18,779 nucleotides of DNA. Origin: Dictyocoela muelleri (Eukaryota; Microsporidia). This document shows, in pieces, positions 7,526 to 16,499 of the stretch (position 1 is its first letter; the number at the start of each line of letters is the position of its first letter). Under the pieces are notes generated by a model. That model ran no database searches, was not told the DNA's origin, and saw only the letters and a program-made list of their open reading frames with translations. A program made the translations under genes and the position numbers. Where the stretch lies: contig SDVU01000165.1 in NCBI GenBank assembly GCA_016256075.1, positions 1 to 18,779 of the forward strand, read 5' to 3'.

Positions 7526-9928
7526 TCAAATCCACTTCTTAATACCTATTTCATCATTTCTTATCATTTTAAGTTTATTGAGAAAATGCATTATCTCTTC
7601 AACTTGGTTTTCATTGAATTGTTTTCTCAAAAAGTTTTCAATCCGTTGACAATCGAATTTAAAATCAAAATTAACGTCATAAATTTTCTTAACTTCGGGG
7701 TTTAAATATATATCTTGAATTTTTTCAATTTCTTTTTTATTTTGTTTGTAAAAAATATTAAAGTCTTCGCTATTTGTATCATCGAAACTTTTATTATGAT
7801 ATTTTTCACTTTTAACATCTTTTTCACTTTTAATATTTCCTTTCACAAAATTAATAGCTTTTTTAACACTATAACCTTTAATCCCTAAACAATAATCACT
7901 ACCCAAAAGAAAACTTAAATTGATCAAATCAATTTGTGTTAACCCCAACTTTTTATAAATATTTTCCAAAGTATACTTCTCAATAGGTTTATTTTTCTTG
8001 AATACATTTTTATAAATAGGTGCTCCATAAAGGATTACATCATTGTCATCACTTATAACACCATCGACTAATCCTTGTTTGTATAAATATGCACATTGAC
8101 TATCTGATTCTAGTGCAGAGTCTATATAAGGTATGTTAAATATGTTTAAAATTTTTTTCATTGTTAATCCTAACTCAGATGGATTTTGTTGTATTGTTTC
8201 TAATTCATTTTGTTGATTCATATTTTTTATTTTTTCAAGAATTTCATTCTTCCGTTTTTTAAGATCAACACTGTTATTTTCATTATTAGAGCTTAATTCA
8301 TTATTATCGGTTGATTCATTATTATCGGTTGATATATTATTATCGTTTGATTCATTATTATCGGTTGTTTCATTATTATTGTTTGATTCATTATTATCGT
8401 TTACATCTTGATTTTCATTTAAATCTTCTTTGTCATCGTTCGTTTCATTGGGATCGATTATTTCTTCATTGATATTTAATTCTTGATTATCATTCAATTC
8501 TTCATTCTTGAAATTAATTTCATTAAAATCATTCGATTCTTCATTTTCACTTTTCAATTTTTTATAATCCAAACCGCTATTTTCAATTTTATCACTTTCT
8601 CTGAATTGTTTTTCATAATTTACGTCTGCGTCACCGTGTCCAATATGTTTATTTTCTAAATCATCATCGTTAAATTTTTTATTTTCAGTAATAAATTTGG
8701 AAATTTCTTCTTCAACTATTTCATTAATTTTATTTTCTAATTCCCTTTTAAAAATCTCATTATCAACTATTAATTCATTATCAATAATGTTGTAATCATT
8801 ATTAAAATTTTTGTCGTCATTATAATTTCCATCATTATCATCATCATAATAAATATTAGCATAATTATTATCATTATTTTTATCATAATCATTATCACAA
8901 TCTTTATCATTGTTATTAGCATAATTATTATCATTATAATAATGATTATTACCGTCTTTCTTTTCATCTTCGAAAATTTTTTCTAAATCAATTTCACAAT
9001 CTTCACAATTTTTATTTTCAATTTTCAATTTTTTTTGAGAAAAATCATAATTTTGTTTTTTATCGCTAATTTCATAAAATTCATAGAAAGAAGAACAATC
9101 GGACAAAATTCTTTTCTTTTTTGTATTTTCTAAAATATTTATCATTCTAGTGATTGTACTTCTTTTCTTAATATTATTTAATTGTGAATATGAAAAGCTT
9201 TCAAGTGTTGATGTATCATATTTCAATCCTACCCACCTATTTTCTCGCATCTGAACGAGTTTTTCAAGCTTTTTTATTCTTGGAAGATTTTTGAAATCTT
9301 TTTTTAAGATCATCTCTATGTTATCGAGATCATAATAATCATCGTTGTTATTATAATAATTATCATTATAATATTCATCATTGTTATTATTTTTATCATA
9401 ATCATTATTTTTATCATAATTATTGTTATTCTTTTTGTTTTCTAAATTAGTATCTTCGGAATTATTATCATCAAAATCATTGCCACAATACTCCTTACCC
9501 CATTTTTTAAAAAGTTTAGATTCTCTAAGTTTGGCAAAACAATGATTTTCAATTCTTATCAATTCGTCATGATCAATAGAATTTCCATGTTTACATTTTT
9601 TATATTCAATTTTACAAAACTTACAAATTCTATTCAAAATGGTATTTTTGATATGATTGATGATCATGGTTTTCTCTTTTTGTTCAATGCGTTTGACGAC
9701 TGTTTGTTTTTTTAAATGTGGAATTTTCGAGTCAAAAACAAATATTGGGCTTATGTTGTTGAAAAGTAATTTTAAGATACGTTTTATGAAGTAAAATTGT
9801 GAGTTTGTAGTTGATATGTTTTTATAATGATGAAGCCATATGCTAGTATCGACAGCTAACTTTTTATTTTTGAATGACGTTGTTGTGGAGGCTTCTTTGA
9901 GGAAAGGCCAGAGTTTGTGAACACCCAT
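7526..9928 (-). CDS. RAD2: Rad2/XPG (ERCC5)-type DNA repair endonuclease
   Basis: Intronless, 800 aa. In the family this structure-specific nuclease makes the 3' incision in nucleotide excision repair, in the nucleus, with TFIIH. The N-domain (about 1-100) has MGVHKLW, AVDTSIW (Asp27) and IFVFDSKIPHLKKQT (Asp66). The LKKQT..KR run is typical of Rad2/XPG rather than FEN1 or EXO1. The I-domain (about 590-690) has ALESDSQCAYL (Glu607, Asp609 where most relatives have EAE), ISDDNDVILYGAP (Asp628, Asp630), YKNVFK and GSDYCLGIKG (Asp678). The tail keeps YLNPEV. Between the domains lies an Asn/Asp-rich spacer of roughly 490 residues. Inside it, EKLVQMRENRW and FSYSQLNNIKKRSTITRMI (about 215-270) look like the conserved spacer block of the family. 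The protein is shorter than yeast Rad2 (about 1030) or human XPG (1186). The ATG gives the invariant MGV start. EXO1 is the less likely alternative. Confidence 0.9.
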   Translation of the reverse strand: MGVHKLWPFLKEASTTTSFKNKKLAVDTSIWLHHYKNISTTNSQFYFIKRILKLLFNNISPIFVFDSKIPHLKKQTVVKRIEQKEKTMIINHIKNTILNRICKFCKIEYKKCKHGNSIDHDELIRIENHCFAKLRESKLFKKWGKEYCGNDFDDNNSEDTNLENKKNNNNYDKNNDYDKNNNNDEYYNDNYYNNNDDYYDLDNIEMILKKDFKNLPRIKKLEKLVQMRENRWVGLKYDTSTLESFSYSQLNNIKKRSTITRMINILENTKKKRILSDCSSFYEFYEISDKKQNYDFSQKKLKIENKNCEDCEIDLEKIFEDEKKDGNNHYYNDNNYANNNDKDCDNDYDKNNDNNYANIYYDDDNDGNYNDDKNFNNDYNIIDNELIVDNEIFKRELENKINEIVEEEISKFITENKKFNDDDLENKHIGHGDADVNYEKQFRESDKIENSGLDYKKLKSENEESNDFNEINFKNEELNDNQELNINEEIIDPNETNDDKEDLNENQDVNDNNESNNNNETTDNNESNDNNISTDNNESTDNNELSSNNENNSVDLKKRKNEILEKIKNMNQQNELETIQQNPSELGLTMKKILNIFNIPYIDSALESDSQCAYLYKQGLVDGVISDDNDVILYGAPIYKNVFKKNKPIEKYTLENIYKKLGLTQIDLINLSFLLGSDYCLGIKGYSVKKAINFVKGNIKSEKDVKSEKYHNKSFDDTNSEDFNIFYKQNKKEIEKIQDIYLNPEVKKIYDVNFDFKFDCQRIENFLRKQFNENQVEEIMHFLNKLKMIRNDEIGIKKWI
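8280..8402 (-). repeat. 18-bp in-frame tandem repeat in the Rad2 spacer
   Basis: On the plus strand, units like GTTGATTCATTATTATCG repeat about six to seven times with small changes. On the coding strand this gives hexapeptides such as DNNESN, DNNIST, DNNEST and DNNELS. The period is a multiple of three, so copy number can change without breaking the frame. It is part of the disordered spacer. Confidence 0.85.
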
Positions 9929-9931
9929 GGG
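9929..9931 (-). promoter_or_regulatory. CCC motif directly before the Rad2 start codon
   Basis: On the minus strand the start region reads AACAAACCCATGGGTG, so CCC abuts the ATG in an otherwise C-poor region. In microsporidia a CCC-like signal close to the start codon and very short 5' leaders are established. The match is only three bases, but its position supports both the start choice and the taxonomic guess. Position -3 is also not a purine, unlike usual start contexts. Confidence 0.45.
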
Positions 9932-10128
9932 TTTGTTGTTTATGCTGAATAAAATTATTTATCTTTATGATTAATTTTAATTATTAATTTATAGATTAAT
10001 TTATTTTGATTTTTTTGAAATAAAATTTTTGTTTTTTTAATTTTATAATTATTGTCGGGGCCAAAAACGCACATTTAACTTATTAATGAAATTTCATCAA
10101 AAAAATTATTATTATTTTGGGAATTGTT

Positions 10129-10351
10129 CTAATTTGGTAGAGTCCGAAAAAGTAAAATGAAAAGAGCTTATAATAAAGTATAAAAATAAAGAATGTGTAT
10201 TTTTTCATGGTGAACTACAAGGGGTATTTATTTTTTTAAGCCAAAACAATAAATACCTCTTGTAGTTCACCATGAAAAAATACATATTCTTTATTTTTAT
10301 GCTTTATTATAAGCTGTTTTCATTTTACTTTTTCAGACTCTACCAAATTAG
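10129..10351. repeat. Near-perfect hairpin with 103-bp arms (MITE-like)
   Basis: Arms 10129-10231 and 10249-10351 are gap-free reverse complements with five mismatches by eye, around a 17-base loop. The arm starts CTAATTTGGTAGAGTC and the inner part includes TTCATGGTGAACTACAAG. The low divergence suggests a young insertion or gene conversion between the arms. It lies about 200 bp upstream of the Rad2 start and 69 bp before the Tc1 element. No protein is encoded and no clear target duplication is visible, although related phrases (CAAAAACGCACATTTAAC at 10062 and CAAAAATGCACATTT at 10371) sit on both sides. Confidence 0.9.
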
Positions 10352-10420
10352 AAAAATCACAAAAAAATCAAAAATGCACATTTTTTTAATTTAACCCTTA
10401 AAAGACAGAGTACACATATA

Positions 10421-10489
10421 CAGGGTTATGCATAAATATAATTAAATTGTGCATTAAATAAATAAAATTATGCATTAATATAAATAAAA
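10421..10489 (+). repeat. Left inverted-repeat array of the Tc1 element, outer part
   Basis: CAGGG followed by about three units of the 22-bp repeat built around TTATGCATTAAT and an A/T spacer. The array stops at 10489, where the Merlin element begins, and resumes in register at 11482. Confidence 0.9.
10481..10489 (+). repeat. 9-bp target duplication of the Merlin insert, left copy
   Basis: TAAATAAAA here is repeated at 11482-11490. Dropping the insert and one copy restores a perfect junction of the 22-bp array, which confirms the duplication independently of the A/T-rich match itself. Confidence 0.85.
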
Positions 10490-11481
10490 GGCTAAAAGGA
10501 CATTCATGCCCGCATTTTAGGTATAAAAGTCAATTTAAAAATTTTTTATCCCTAAAAATGATTTCTAAAAAACAAATCAGAAAGAACTTCAAGAAATATT
10601 GAATGATCTACGAGAAAAACAGATGAAAAGTTGTTATTTTTGTAAAAAGTGTCCTTAAATCATCAACAAAACGAATTGATGATGTCATATGTACATGGAA
10701 GAGATGTAAAAAAACGATATTCATTGTGGTTATGCACTATTTTCTACAAAGAAAAAGAGGACAAGATCAAAATGTTAGAAATATTAGATTCATGGATGAA
10801 TAAGACATCAACAAAATCAATTGCTTTTGAGAAAGATTTTTCAATAAAGTTTGTAAGGCGTCTTATTAATAAAGTATCAAAAATATTTCTCCCACGTTAT
10901 TATGAAATTTTTGATTTTTTAGGAGGAGATAATACAATTATTGAAATAGATGAATCCAAATTTGGTAAACGCAAATATAACAAAGTAAATCATGTTGATG
11001 GTATCTGGGTGCTAAGTATGGTAGAAAGATCAATTCATAAGATAATAAAGCTTATAACCCTTGACAATAGAACAAAAGAGTCTCTGCATAGAATCATTAA
11101 GAGATATATTAAAAAATATTCGGTTTTATATACTGACGGATAGAGAGGATATAATGATCTTTCTTCTTATTATTCTGATCATAAAACAGTAAATCATTCT
11201 AAAAATTTTAAGGATCCAGTGACAAATGTTCATACTAATACAATCGAAGGGAGTTAGGCTGCTGTAAAACAACAAATACCACCTAGATCAAGAAATAAAA
11301 AAATATGGATCGTTTTTTGGTAAGATTTATGATGTTGAAAAATGAAACAGATACTCCTTTAAAAATTTTATATAATATTTATTCTGTTTTTCATTTTTTT
11401 CATTTTATTTTTCAAAAATGGGTTAAAAATTTTTAAATTTTCTTTTATACCTAAAATGCGGGCATGAATGTCCACTGCTCT
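10490..11481 (+). mobile_element. Merlin (IS1595/ISXO2-type) transposon nested in the Tc1 element
   Basis: The length is 992 bp, with a 9-bp target duplication (TAAATAAAA), the size expected for Merlin (8-9 bp). The inverted repeats are strong: a perfect 31-base match from GGACATTCATGCCCGC at 10498 with its reverse complement ending at 11473, continuing imperfectly to about 54 bases. The outermost eight bases on each side (GGCTAAAA and the reverse complement of ACTGCTCT) match poorly, so the extreme termini have diverged or the transposase acts asymmetrically. The transposase runs left to right. The insert is younger than the Tc1 copy it interrupts. Confidence 0.92.
10558..11436 (+). pseudogene. 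Merlin/ISXO2-like transposase, broken
   Basis: The likely start is the ATG at 10558, just inside the inverted repeat. The first codons, a following piece with ELQEILNDLREKQ and the zinc-ribbon-like CYFCKKCP (about 10632-10655) lie in frames that shift twice before the main frame. The main open stretch 10649-11140 carries IIEIDESKFGKRKY (first Asp, residue 101 of that frame), GIWVLSMVER, and LYTDG (second Asp, residue 163). Reading on gives a TAG at 11141, RGYNDLSSYYSDH, HTNTIEGS (third acidic site), a TAG at 11255, then a frame shift in an A-run near 11298. The C-terminus has MDRFLVRFMMLKNE and ends at TAA 11434-11436 inside the right inverted repeat. Both TAG codons fall where relatives have Trp, so each could be TGG to TAG. 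Confidence 0.88.
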
Positions 11482-11775
11482 TAAATAAAATTATGCATTA
11501 ATATAAATAAAATTATGCATTAATATAAATAAAATTATGCATTAATATAAATAAAATTATGCATTAATATATATAAAATTATGCATTAATATAAATAAAA
11601 TTATGCATTAATATAAGTAATATTATGTATTAATATAAATAAAATTATGCATTAATATAAATAAAATTATGCATAAATATAAATAAAATTATACATTAAT
11701 ATAAATAAAATTATGCATTAATATAAATAAAATTATGCATAAATATAAATAAAATTATACATTAATATATATAAA
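11482..11775 (+). repeat. Left inverted-repeat array of the Tc1 element, inner part
   Basis: About thirteen units of the 22-bp repeat, centred on TTATGCATTAAT and separated by ATAAATAAAA. A few units have TTATGCATAAAT or TTATACATTAAT. The ATGCAT palindrome recurs once per unit. With the outer part, the left arm holds about sixteen units. Confidence 0.93.
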
Positions 11776-11817
11776 ATTTAAATGTAAATTACTAAAAAAA
11801 ACCATTCAACAAGCCCC

Positions 11818-12848
11818 ATGGAAAATTATGTTTATCAACAAGGAAATATGCAAGATAAAAGGAAAAAAAAAATAATATCACTTGATATTATAAAAAGTGT
11901 CAGAAAATCATTAATAAAAGGCCCTAGTGCTAAATAAATAGCCGAAGAAGAAAAGTTGTCCTTAAATTCTTCTTATAATCTAATTAATAAAATATGTGAA
12001 GGGAAGACGGATGAAGATATTATAGATATAAAAAAGGGGAGAAAAAAAATTATCCTGAAGTTAAAACACAAATTTCTCAAATTCTTTAACGTGATGAATC
12101 ATATACTCAAAGTGAATTGGCGTCAAAATTATTTAAATCAGGGATAAAAAAAAACAATCTACAATTTCAAGAATCTTGAAAAACATAAGTTTTTGTCGTA
12201 AGAGGTTGGTAAAAATACGAGAGAAGAGAAATATTCAACAGAACATTATAATAAGACAGGCTGCCGCATCGTGAAATGCGATTCATTAGCTACGATAATT
12301 TAGTATTTTTAGATGAAACGGGTATAAATCTGAACCAATCTAGAAATTATAATTATTCTCCTAAGAATACAAAGGCAGTCAAAATTGTTAAGAACAGCAG
12401 AGGAAAAAATGTCAGTTGCATGGTTGCAATAAAAAAATCAGGCATTGTAACATACCAAATTAAAGATGGGCCATTTAATGGAGATACTTTCATTAATTTT
12501 ATTGAAAACAATTTATTATTTCATTTTCAAAATAATAGAACTAATATAATAGGGATAGATAATTGTAGTTTTCATCATAGTAGAGATGTTATTGCTTTGT
12601 TAGAAAATAAAAATATAAATATCAGGTTTTAACCCGCATAACTCCTCAGTTTAACCCTATTGAAGAATATTTCAGTCACTTTAAATCAAAACTGTCTTCC
12701 TTTCGCACTTTACCGGCTTATTCTGAAGAGTTAAAAAAGAGCCACTGATATATTAAATAATGAATACATCAATTTTGCAGGTTGGTTTTTTAATATGAAA
12801 AAATATATTGATTCACACTTACAAGACAACCATTTATTTAATAAATAA
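11818..12848 (+). pseudogene. Tc1/IS630-like (DDE_3) transposase, broken
   Basis: The likely start is the ATG at 11818 (MENYVYQQGNMQDKR). The N-terminal helix-turn-helix part (SLDIIKSVRKSLIKGPSAK) runs to an in-frame TAA at 11935, then continues with IAEEEKLSLNSSYNLINKI. After an A-run near 12045 the frame changes: YPEVKTQISQIL, a TAA, then RDESYTQSELASKLF. Further changes follow near 12150 and 12262. The longest open part, 12276-12632, holds NLVFLDETGINLN (first Asp, residue 13), MVAIKKSGIVTYQIKDG and IIGIDNCSFHH (second Asp, residue 95). After another shift, TPQFNPIEEYFSHFKSKL gives the catalytic Glu about 34 residues later. A last shift near 12745 leads to NNEYINFAGWFFNMKKYI and the stop at 12846. 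About four shifts and two stops in all. Confidence 0.88.
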
Positions 12849-12910
12849 TAATCTTCTAATTTTTTTTTAATCTTCTTAGATTTTTCTTAATTGTTTAATA
12901 AATTGCATTT

Positions 12911-13052
12911 TAATTTTATTTATATTAATGCATAATTTTATTTATATTAATGCATAGTTTTATTTATATTAATGCATAATTTTATTTATATTTATGCATA
13001 ATTTTATTTATTTATTAATGCATAATTTTATTTATATTTATGCATAACCCTG
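12911..13052 (-). repeat. Right inverted-repeat array of the Tc1 element
   Basis: About six and a half units of the same 22-bp repeat, in reverse orientation to the left array, ending with ATTTATGCATAACCCTG at the TA flank. Its copy number is under half that of the left arm, so the arrays have expanded or shrunk independently. Confidence 0.92.
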
Positions 13053-13054
13053 TA

Positions 13055-16000
13055 TGAAAGAGATTTTGTAATAAAAAATGCTTAATTTATATTTTATATT
13101 GAATATTATGAATGTTCCCAAACCACCTTGTAGTCTAGATTTCGTTGCATATCTAATACATTACATTCATTTATATTTTTTAATATAAAAATGTTATTTC
13201 TTGGATTTACCAATAAAAAATTCGCAAGTTTATTATTTTCCCTTTAATTTTCTCAATTTTTATTCAATATTCGCTTAGAAATTTTTTATATATTTATCCA
13301 CGAATTTTGACTTTTTTTAAAAAGAAAATTTATTTTATCATTTTAAGAAAGTCGAGCCATTAAAAAGAAAAATATTATTTTTTCTACTGTTTTGACGATT
13401 GCAATGGTTATTTTTCTTTGATTGAGTAGTTAATTTTCTTGTATAATTTATAGGTGTCAAACATGATATAACATGGTCTTTATATAAGTAACTATTTATG
13501 CCTTTTTCACAAGTTGCAACCTCTAAAAAAATTTTTATTAAAATTTTGTTATGATAAACTTTTTTAATTTCCGATTTATATCCAAATATTTTTCAATTTA
13601 TGCCGATCTTCAGCAGAGAAGATAAGTTTACTAATATTATTTCTCAATTAATCAGTGAGAAATATTGTCGTGACCTACGACATTAGTTATTAAACCAAAC
13701 TTCGTTTCATATTAAAACCTTACTGAAAAAAACAAAAATTCAACGCCTTTAATTATTAAAAAAACAAGAAACACATTCTCTTCCATTCTTTTTTTAAAGT
13801 AAAACTATAGAAGCAATATACATGGCACAACTATTTTTCTGCCTGCAGAGATGATGCCGTCGAATCGAATAAAAACGTTAATAAATTATTTCATTATCTT
13901 CACACGTATAATTAGCTACTAATTTATGGATGTGTTATATCCGAGCACGTCAATATCATATCCCTACTTATACCATAAATAAGGGGCTGAGCCAATTAAT
14001 GATACAAATTAAGCATTGAAGTTTTTTTTTCAATTGTTAAAAAATATTTTGTAAAATTATATGTTTTAAGCTTAAAACTAATATTAGGTGTTATAAAAAA
14101 ATCAAAATCAAAATATTATTCATATAAAATATGCTCTTTCGCGAAATTTATAGTTTATCCTGCGTCATTATATTTTCTAACAATTTTTTGTCGTTTTTTT
14201 AATGATCTCTAATATAATACTGTGCATTAGAACGGTATCTATGTATATCTATATATATATTGACAAGGTTTTATTACGCGAGTAACTTGTGCTTTACTTT
14301 TTGATAATTTCACTGTGCATTCGAATAACGAATGGCCTAAAACAGTAATTATATTGATCGTTAAATTTACACAGCTCGTTAATTTTCGAAATTCATTGCT
14401 TATTCAATCTGGTGATATCAAATATTTAAATTAATTTAACTACCTATTCATGAATTGGAAATCTCTAAGTGACAGTCTTGCAAATTTGCACATGTAAATC
14501 CACTTTTTTATGTATCTTTGTAAATTTCGCTAAAATATATAACTATTCGTAAATCTTCATTTTTATTGGTATAAAAATGATGATGAACAAACGTAGAAGT
14601 AGATCCAGAAATCAAGTTTTTCTAGCAATTTCTATAGAAGTTTCCCAGATGTTCTTCAGCTTCATCTAATTTGTATATTGAACTGGATATTGTTTAAACT
14701 TCTGCTTTTTTGTGATAAATATTTATTTTATTTTGACCAAATTTGTAATTTCCTAATGTTTCATATCAGTTTATTTTTAATGTAATCGTTAATTTCGTTA
14801 CTTTATAGACTGAATAATTTTTTAGGGTATTTTTCAAAGCCGTATCCGTTTTTAAGTTTCTATTGAATCCTGATATATGTAATATAGATTCTTGAAATAT
14901 TATTATTCCTTATTTTTTTGTAAGAAAGAATTTACTATTATAATATCTAATTTTAAATATTTATTTATTAAAATTTAAACATTAAAGTGAGCATTTTGCA
15001 TTTTTCAATAATCAAGTTAGCAATGTTACGAATGTGAAATTATTTCATGGCTATATCATGTCTCTAGTTTTATGCCTTTTATATCAAAAAGTTTAAATTC
15101 AATTTTTATAGAAAATATTCGAAATAATTCTATAATAAGGGCCCGTACTAAGAATACAACTATTTTGTGTGAATTAGCTCAATATCTACTGATATCATTG
15201 CGTTATATATTTTTAATCATTAAATCAAAATTGGGGTTTTCATTTTTTTATGTGCTTTAATTTAAAAAAGCCTTCTGATGAACAAAAGATCGATTTAAGG
15301 TATTCGCAATATTTAGATTGTTTTAAAACTCTTTAAAGTCAGTATTCTTATTGAAAACCTTTTTAGTATTCTTATATTATAAAAAAAATATGTCTGATAA
15401 AATCATGTTTTAATATTTTCAATGTATTCTAGAATTTTTGGTACATAGTGTTACCCGATATTAAACATAATGATTCTTGTCTCAAATGCCAAATTTTTGT
15501 GAGATTTAAACTCTAGATTTACTAAAACTTCTGAATGAGACTAATTTTCGCATCTTATAATATCATCAGTTACTTCTTTCAATTTATTAAAGTCCATTTA
15601 TTTTTGTATTATTTATTTATTTAGAAATATTAAGTTTTCTATTTTTAATACTCAAGTAAGTTTAATAATATTCCGTGATAAAAATTTTATCTAGCAATCT
15701 AGTCGAATTTTTTTGTTAATTATTTTTTTTAATTTCTTCTGAGACCATAGCGTTAATTAAAGACATACCCCTACTTTATTGTAGTTATTATTCTTTTTAA
15801 AATTCTTTTATGGGGCAAATCCTTCGAATTTAAATATTTTCATGTAAATTTATATATGTTCAATGTCTATACTACTATAATGTCTGTGTCAGTTATATTT
15901 ATTTTGGACGTCTTTTTCAAGAAATTTGTATTCTGAATTTTAGTTTGGCTTCGAAAAAATTAAAATATATTGTCATGTTTCTTTGTGTGAACATGGCCAG

Positions 16001-16194
16001 AGATTTAACGGTGATAAATAAGAAAAACTTTCTAAAACGGCCCTCGAGACGTCGTTACTGTAGAAGGTTCTCTTGATACCTTTTCTTTAAAATCTGTTAT
16101 AGGCAATAAACTATTTTTAAAACTTTTCCGGAAAACATTTTTATTTAATTTTTTTCTTTCTTATATACTTTTTAATCTCTAAATACAGGACTTT
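13055..16194. other. Long A/T-rich stretch, no gene recognised
   Basis: More than 3 kb without a convincing gene. Short open pieces read less randomly than the background: MPIFSREDKFTNIISQLI (plus, about 13600-13686), RDDAVESNKNVNKLF (plus, about 13850), MMMNKRRSRSRNQVF (plus, about 14578), PFISKSLNSIFIENIRN (plus, 15072-15260) and MARDLTVINKKNFLKRPSRR (plus, 15993-16076). None belongs to a family I recognise, and they do not line up as one protein. They may be worn pieces of old elements or chance. Confidence 0.5.
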
Positions 16195-16390
16195 ATATTA
16201 TAATTAGACCTATCTTTTATTATTATTGAACCCATCTTTCATTATTTTTGAATAATTCTTTCATTATTATTGAACCCATCTTTCATTATTATCGAACCCA
16301 TCTTTCATTATTAGACTAATCTTTTATTATTATTAGACCAGTCTTTCATATTTATTGGACCCATCTTTGATATTATTATATATTTAGACC
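16195..16390. repeat. Minisatellite with a unit of about 20-24 bp
   Basis: Diverged tandem units built on GAACCCATCTTTCATTATTA, with variants such as TAGACCTATCTTTTATTATT and TAGACCAGTCTTTCATATTT, about eight copies. Unit length varies by a few bases. No coding sense is apparent. Confidence 0.85.
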
Positions 16391-16398
16391 AAAAAAAA

Positions 16399-16463
16399 TT
16401 TTTTGAAAAATTATTTTATTTATAAGAATATTTTTTTGAAAAATTATTTTATTTATGAGAATA
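16399..16463. repeat. Two-copy direct repeat, period 33 bp
   Basis: TTTTTTGAAAAATTATTTTA and the following bases (16399-16430) recur at 16432-16463 with one clear change (ATAAGAATA against ATGAGAATA). It follows the minisatellite directly and may have arisen by the same replication slippage. Confidence 0.85.
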
Positions 16464-16499
16464 TTTTTTTTCCTAAAGAGAGTGATGAAAGTTTAGAAG

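Larger units (their letters stand above)
10421..13052 (+). mobile_element. Tc1/IS630-like (DD34E) transposon with tandem-repeat ends
   Basis: The element is exactly delimited. TA dinucleotides lie at 10419-10420 and 13053-13054, and the ends are perfect inverted repeats starting CAGGGTTATGCATAAATATA. Each end continues inward as an array of a 22-bp tandem repeat, running the same way toward the centre on both sides. The interior carries a broken DDE_3-type transposase (11818-12848). The left arm is interrupted by a Merlin element (10490-11481). Removing that insert and one copy of its 9-bp duplication leaves about 1.63 kb, a normal Tc1-like size. Family and boundaries are well supported. The copy is not autonomous. 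Confidence 0.92.

Noticed and set aside
7437-7649. 70-codon plus-strand frame overlapping the 3' end of the Rad2-type gene
   Set aside because: It is antisense to a well-supported coding region and has A/T-driven composition only.
8770-8967. 65-codon minus-strand frame rich in Ile and Met inside the Rad2-type gene
   Set aside because: It is the shifted reading of the Asn/Asp-codon-rich spacer of the nuclease gene. The composition is purely a frame effect.
7526-9928. EXO1 or FEN1 as the identity of the large gene
   Set aside because: The LKKQT..KR run after FVFD, the GAP...YKNVF segment and the very long spacer fit Rad2/XPG better. FEN1 has almost no spacer and EXO1 has a long C-terminal tail instead.
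10421-11775. The 22-bp array read as a CRISPR array or telomeric repeat
   Set aside because: The units are directly adjacent without unique spacers, and the array is mirrored at the other end of a TA-flanked transposon, so it belongs to the transposon.
13600-13686. Short ORF starting MPIFSREDKF as a gene
   Set aside because: It has 28 codons only and no recognised family. It is recorded within the gene-free region instead.
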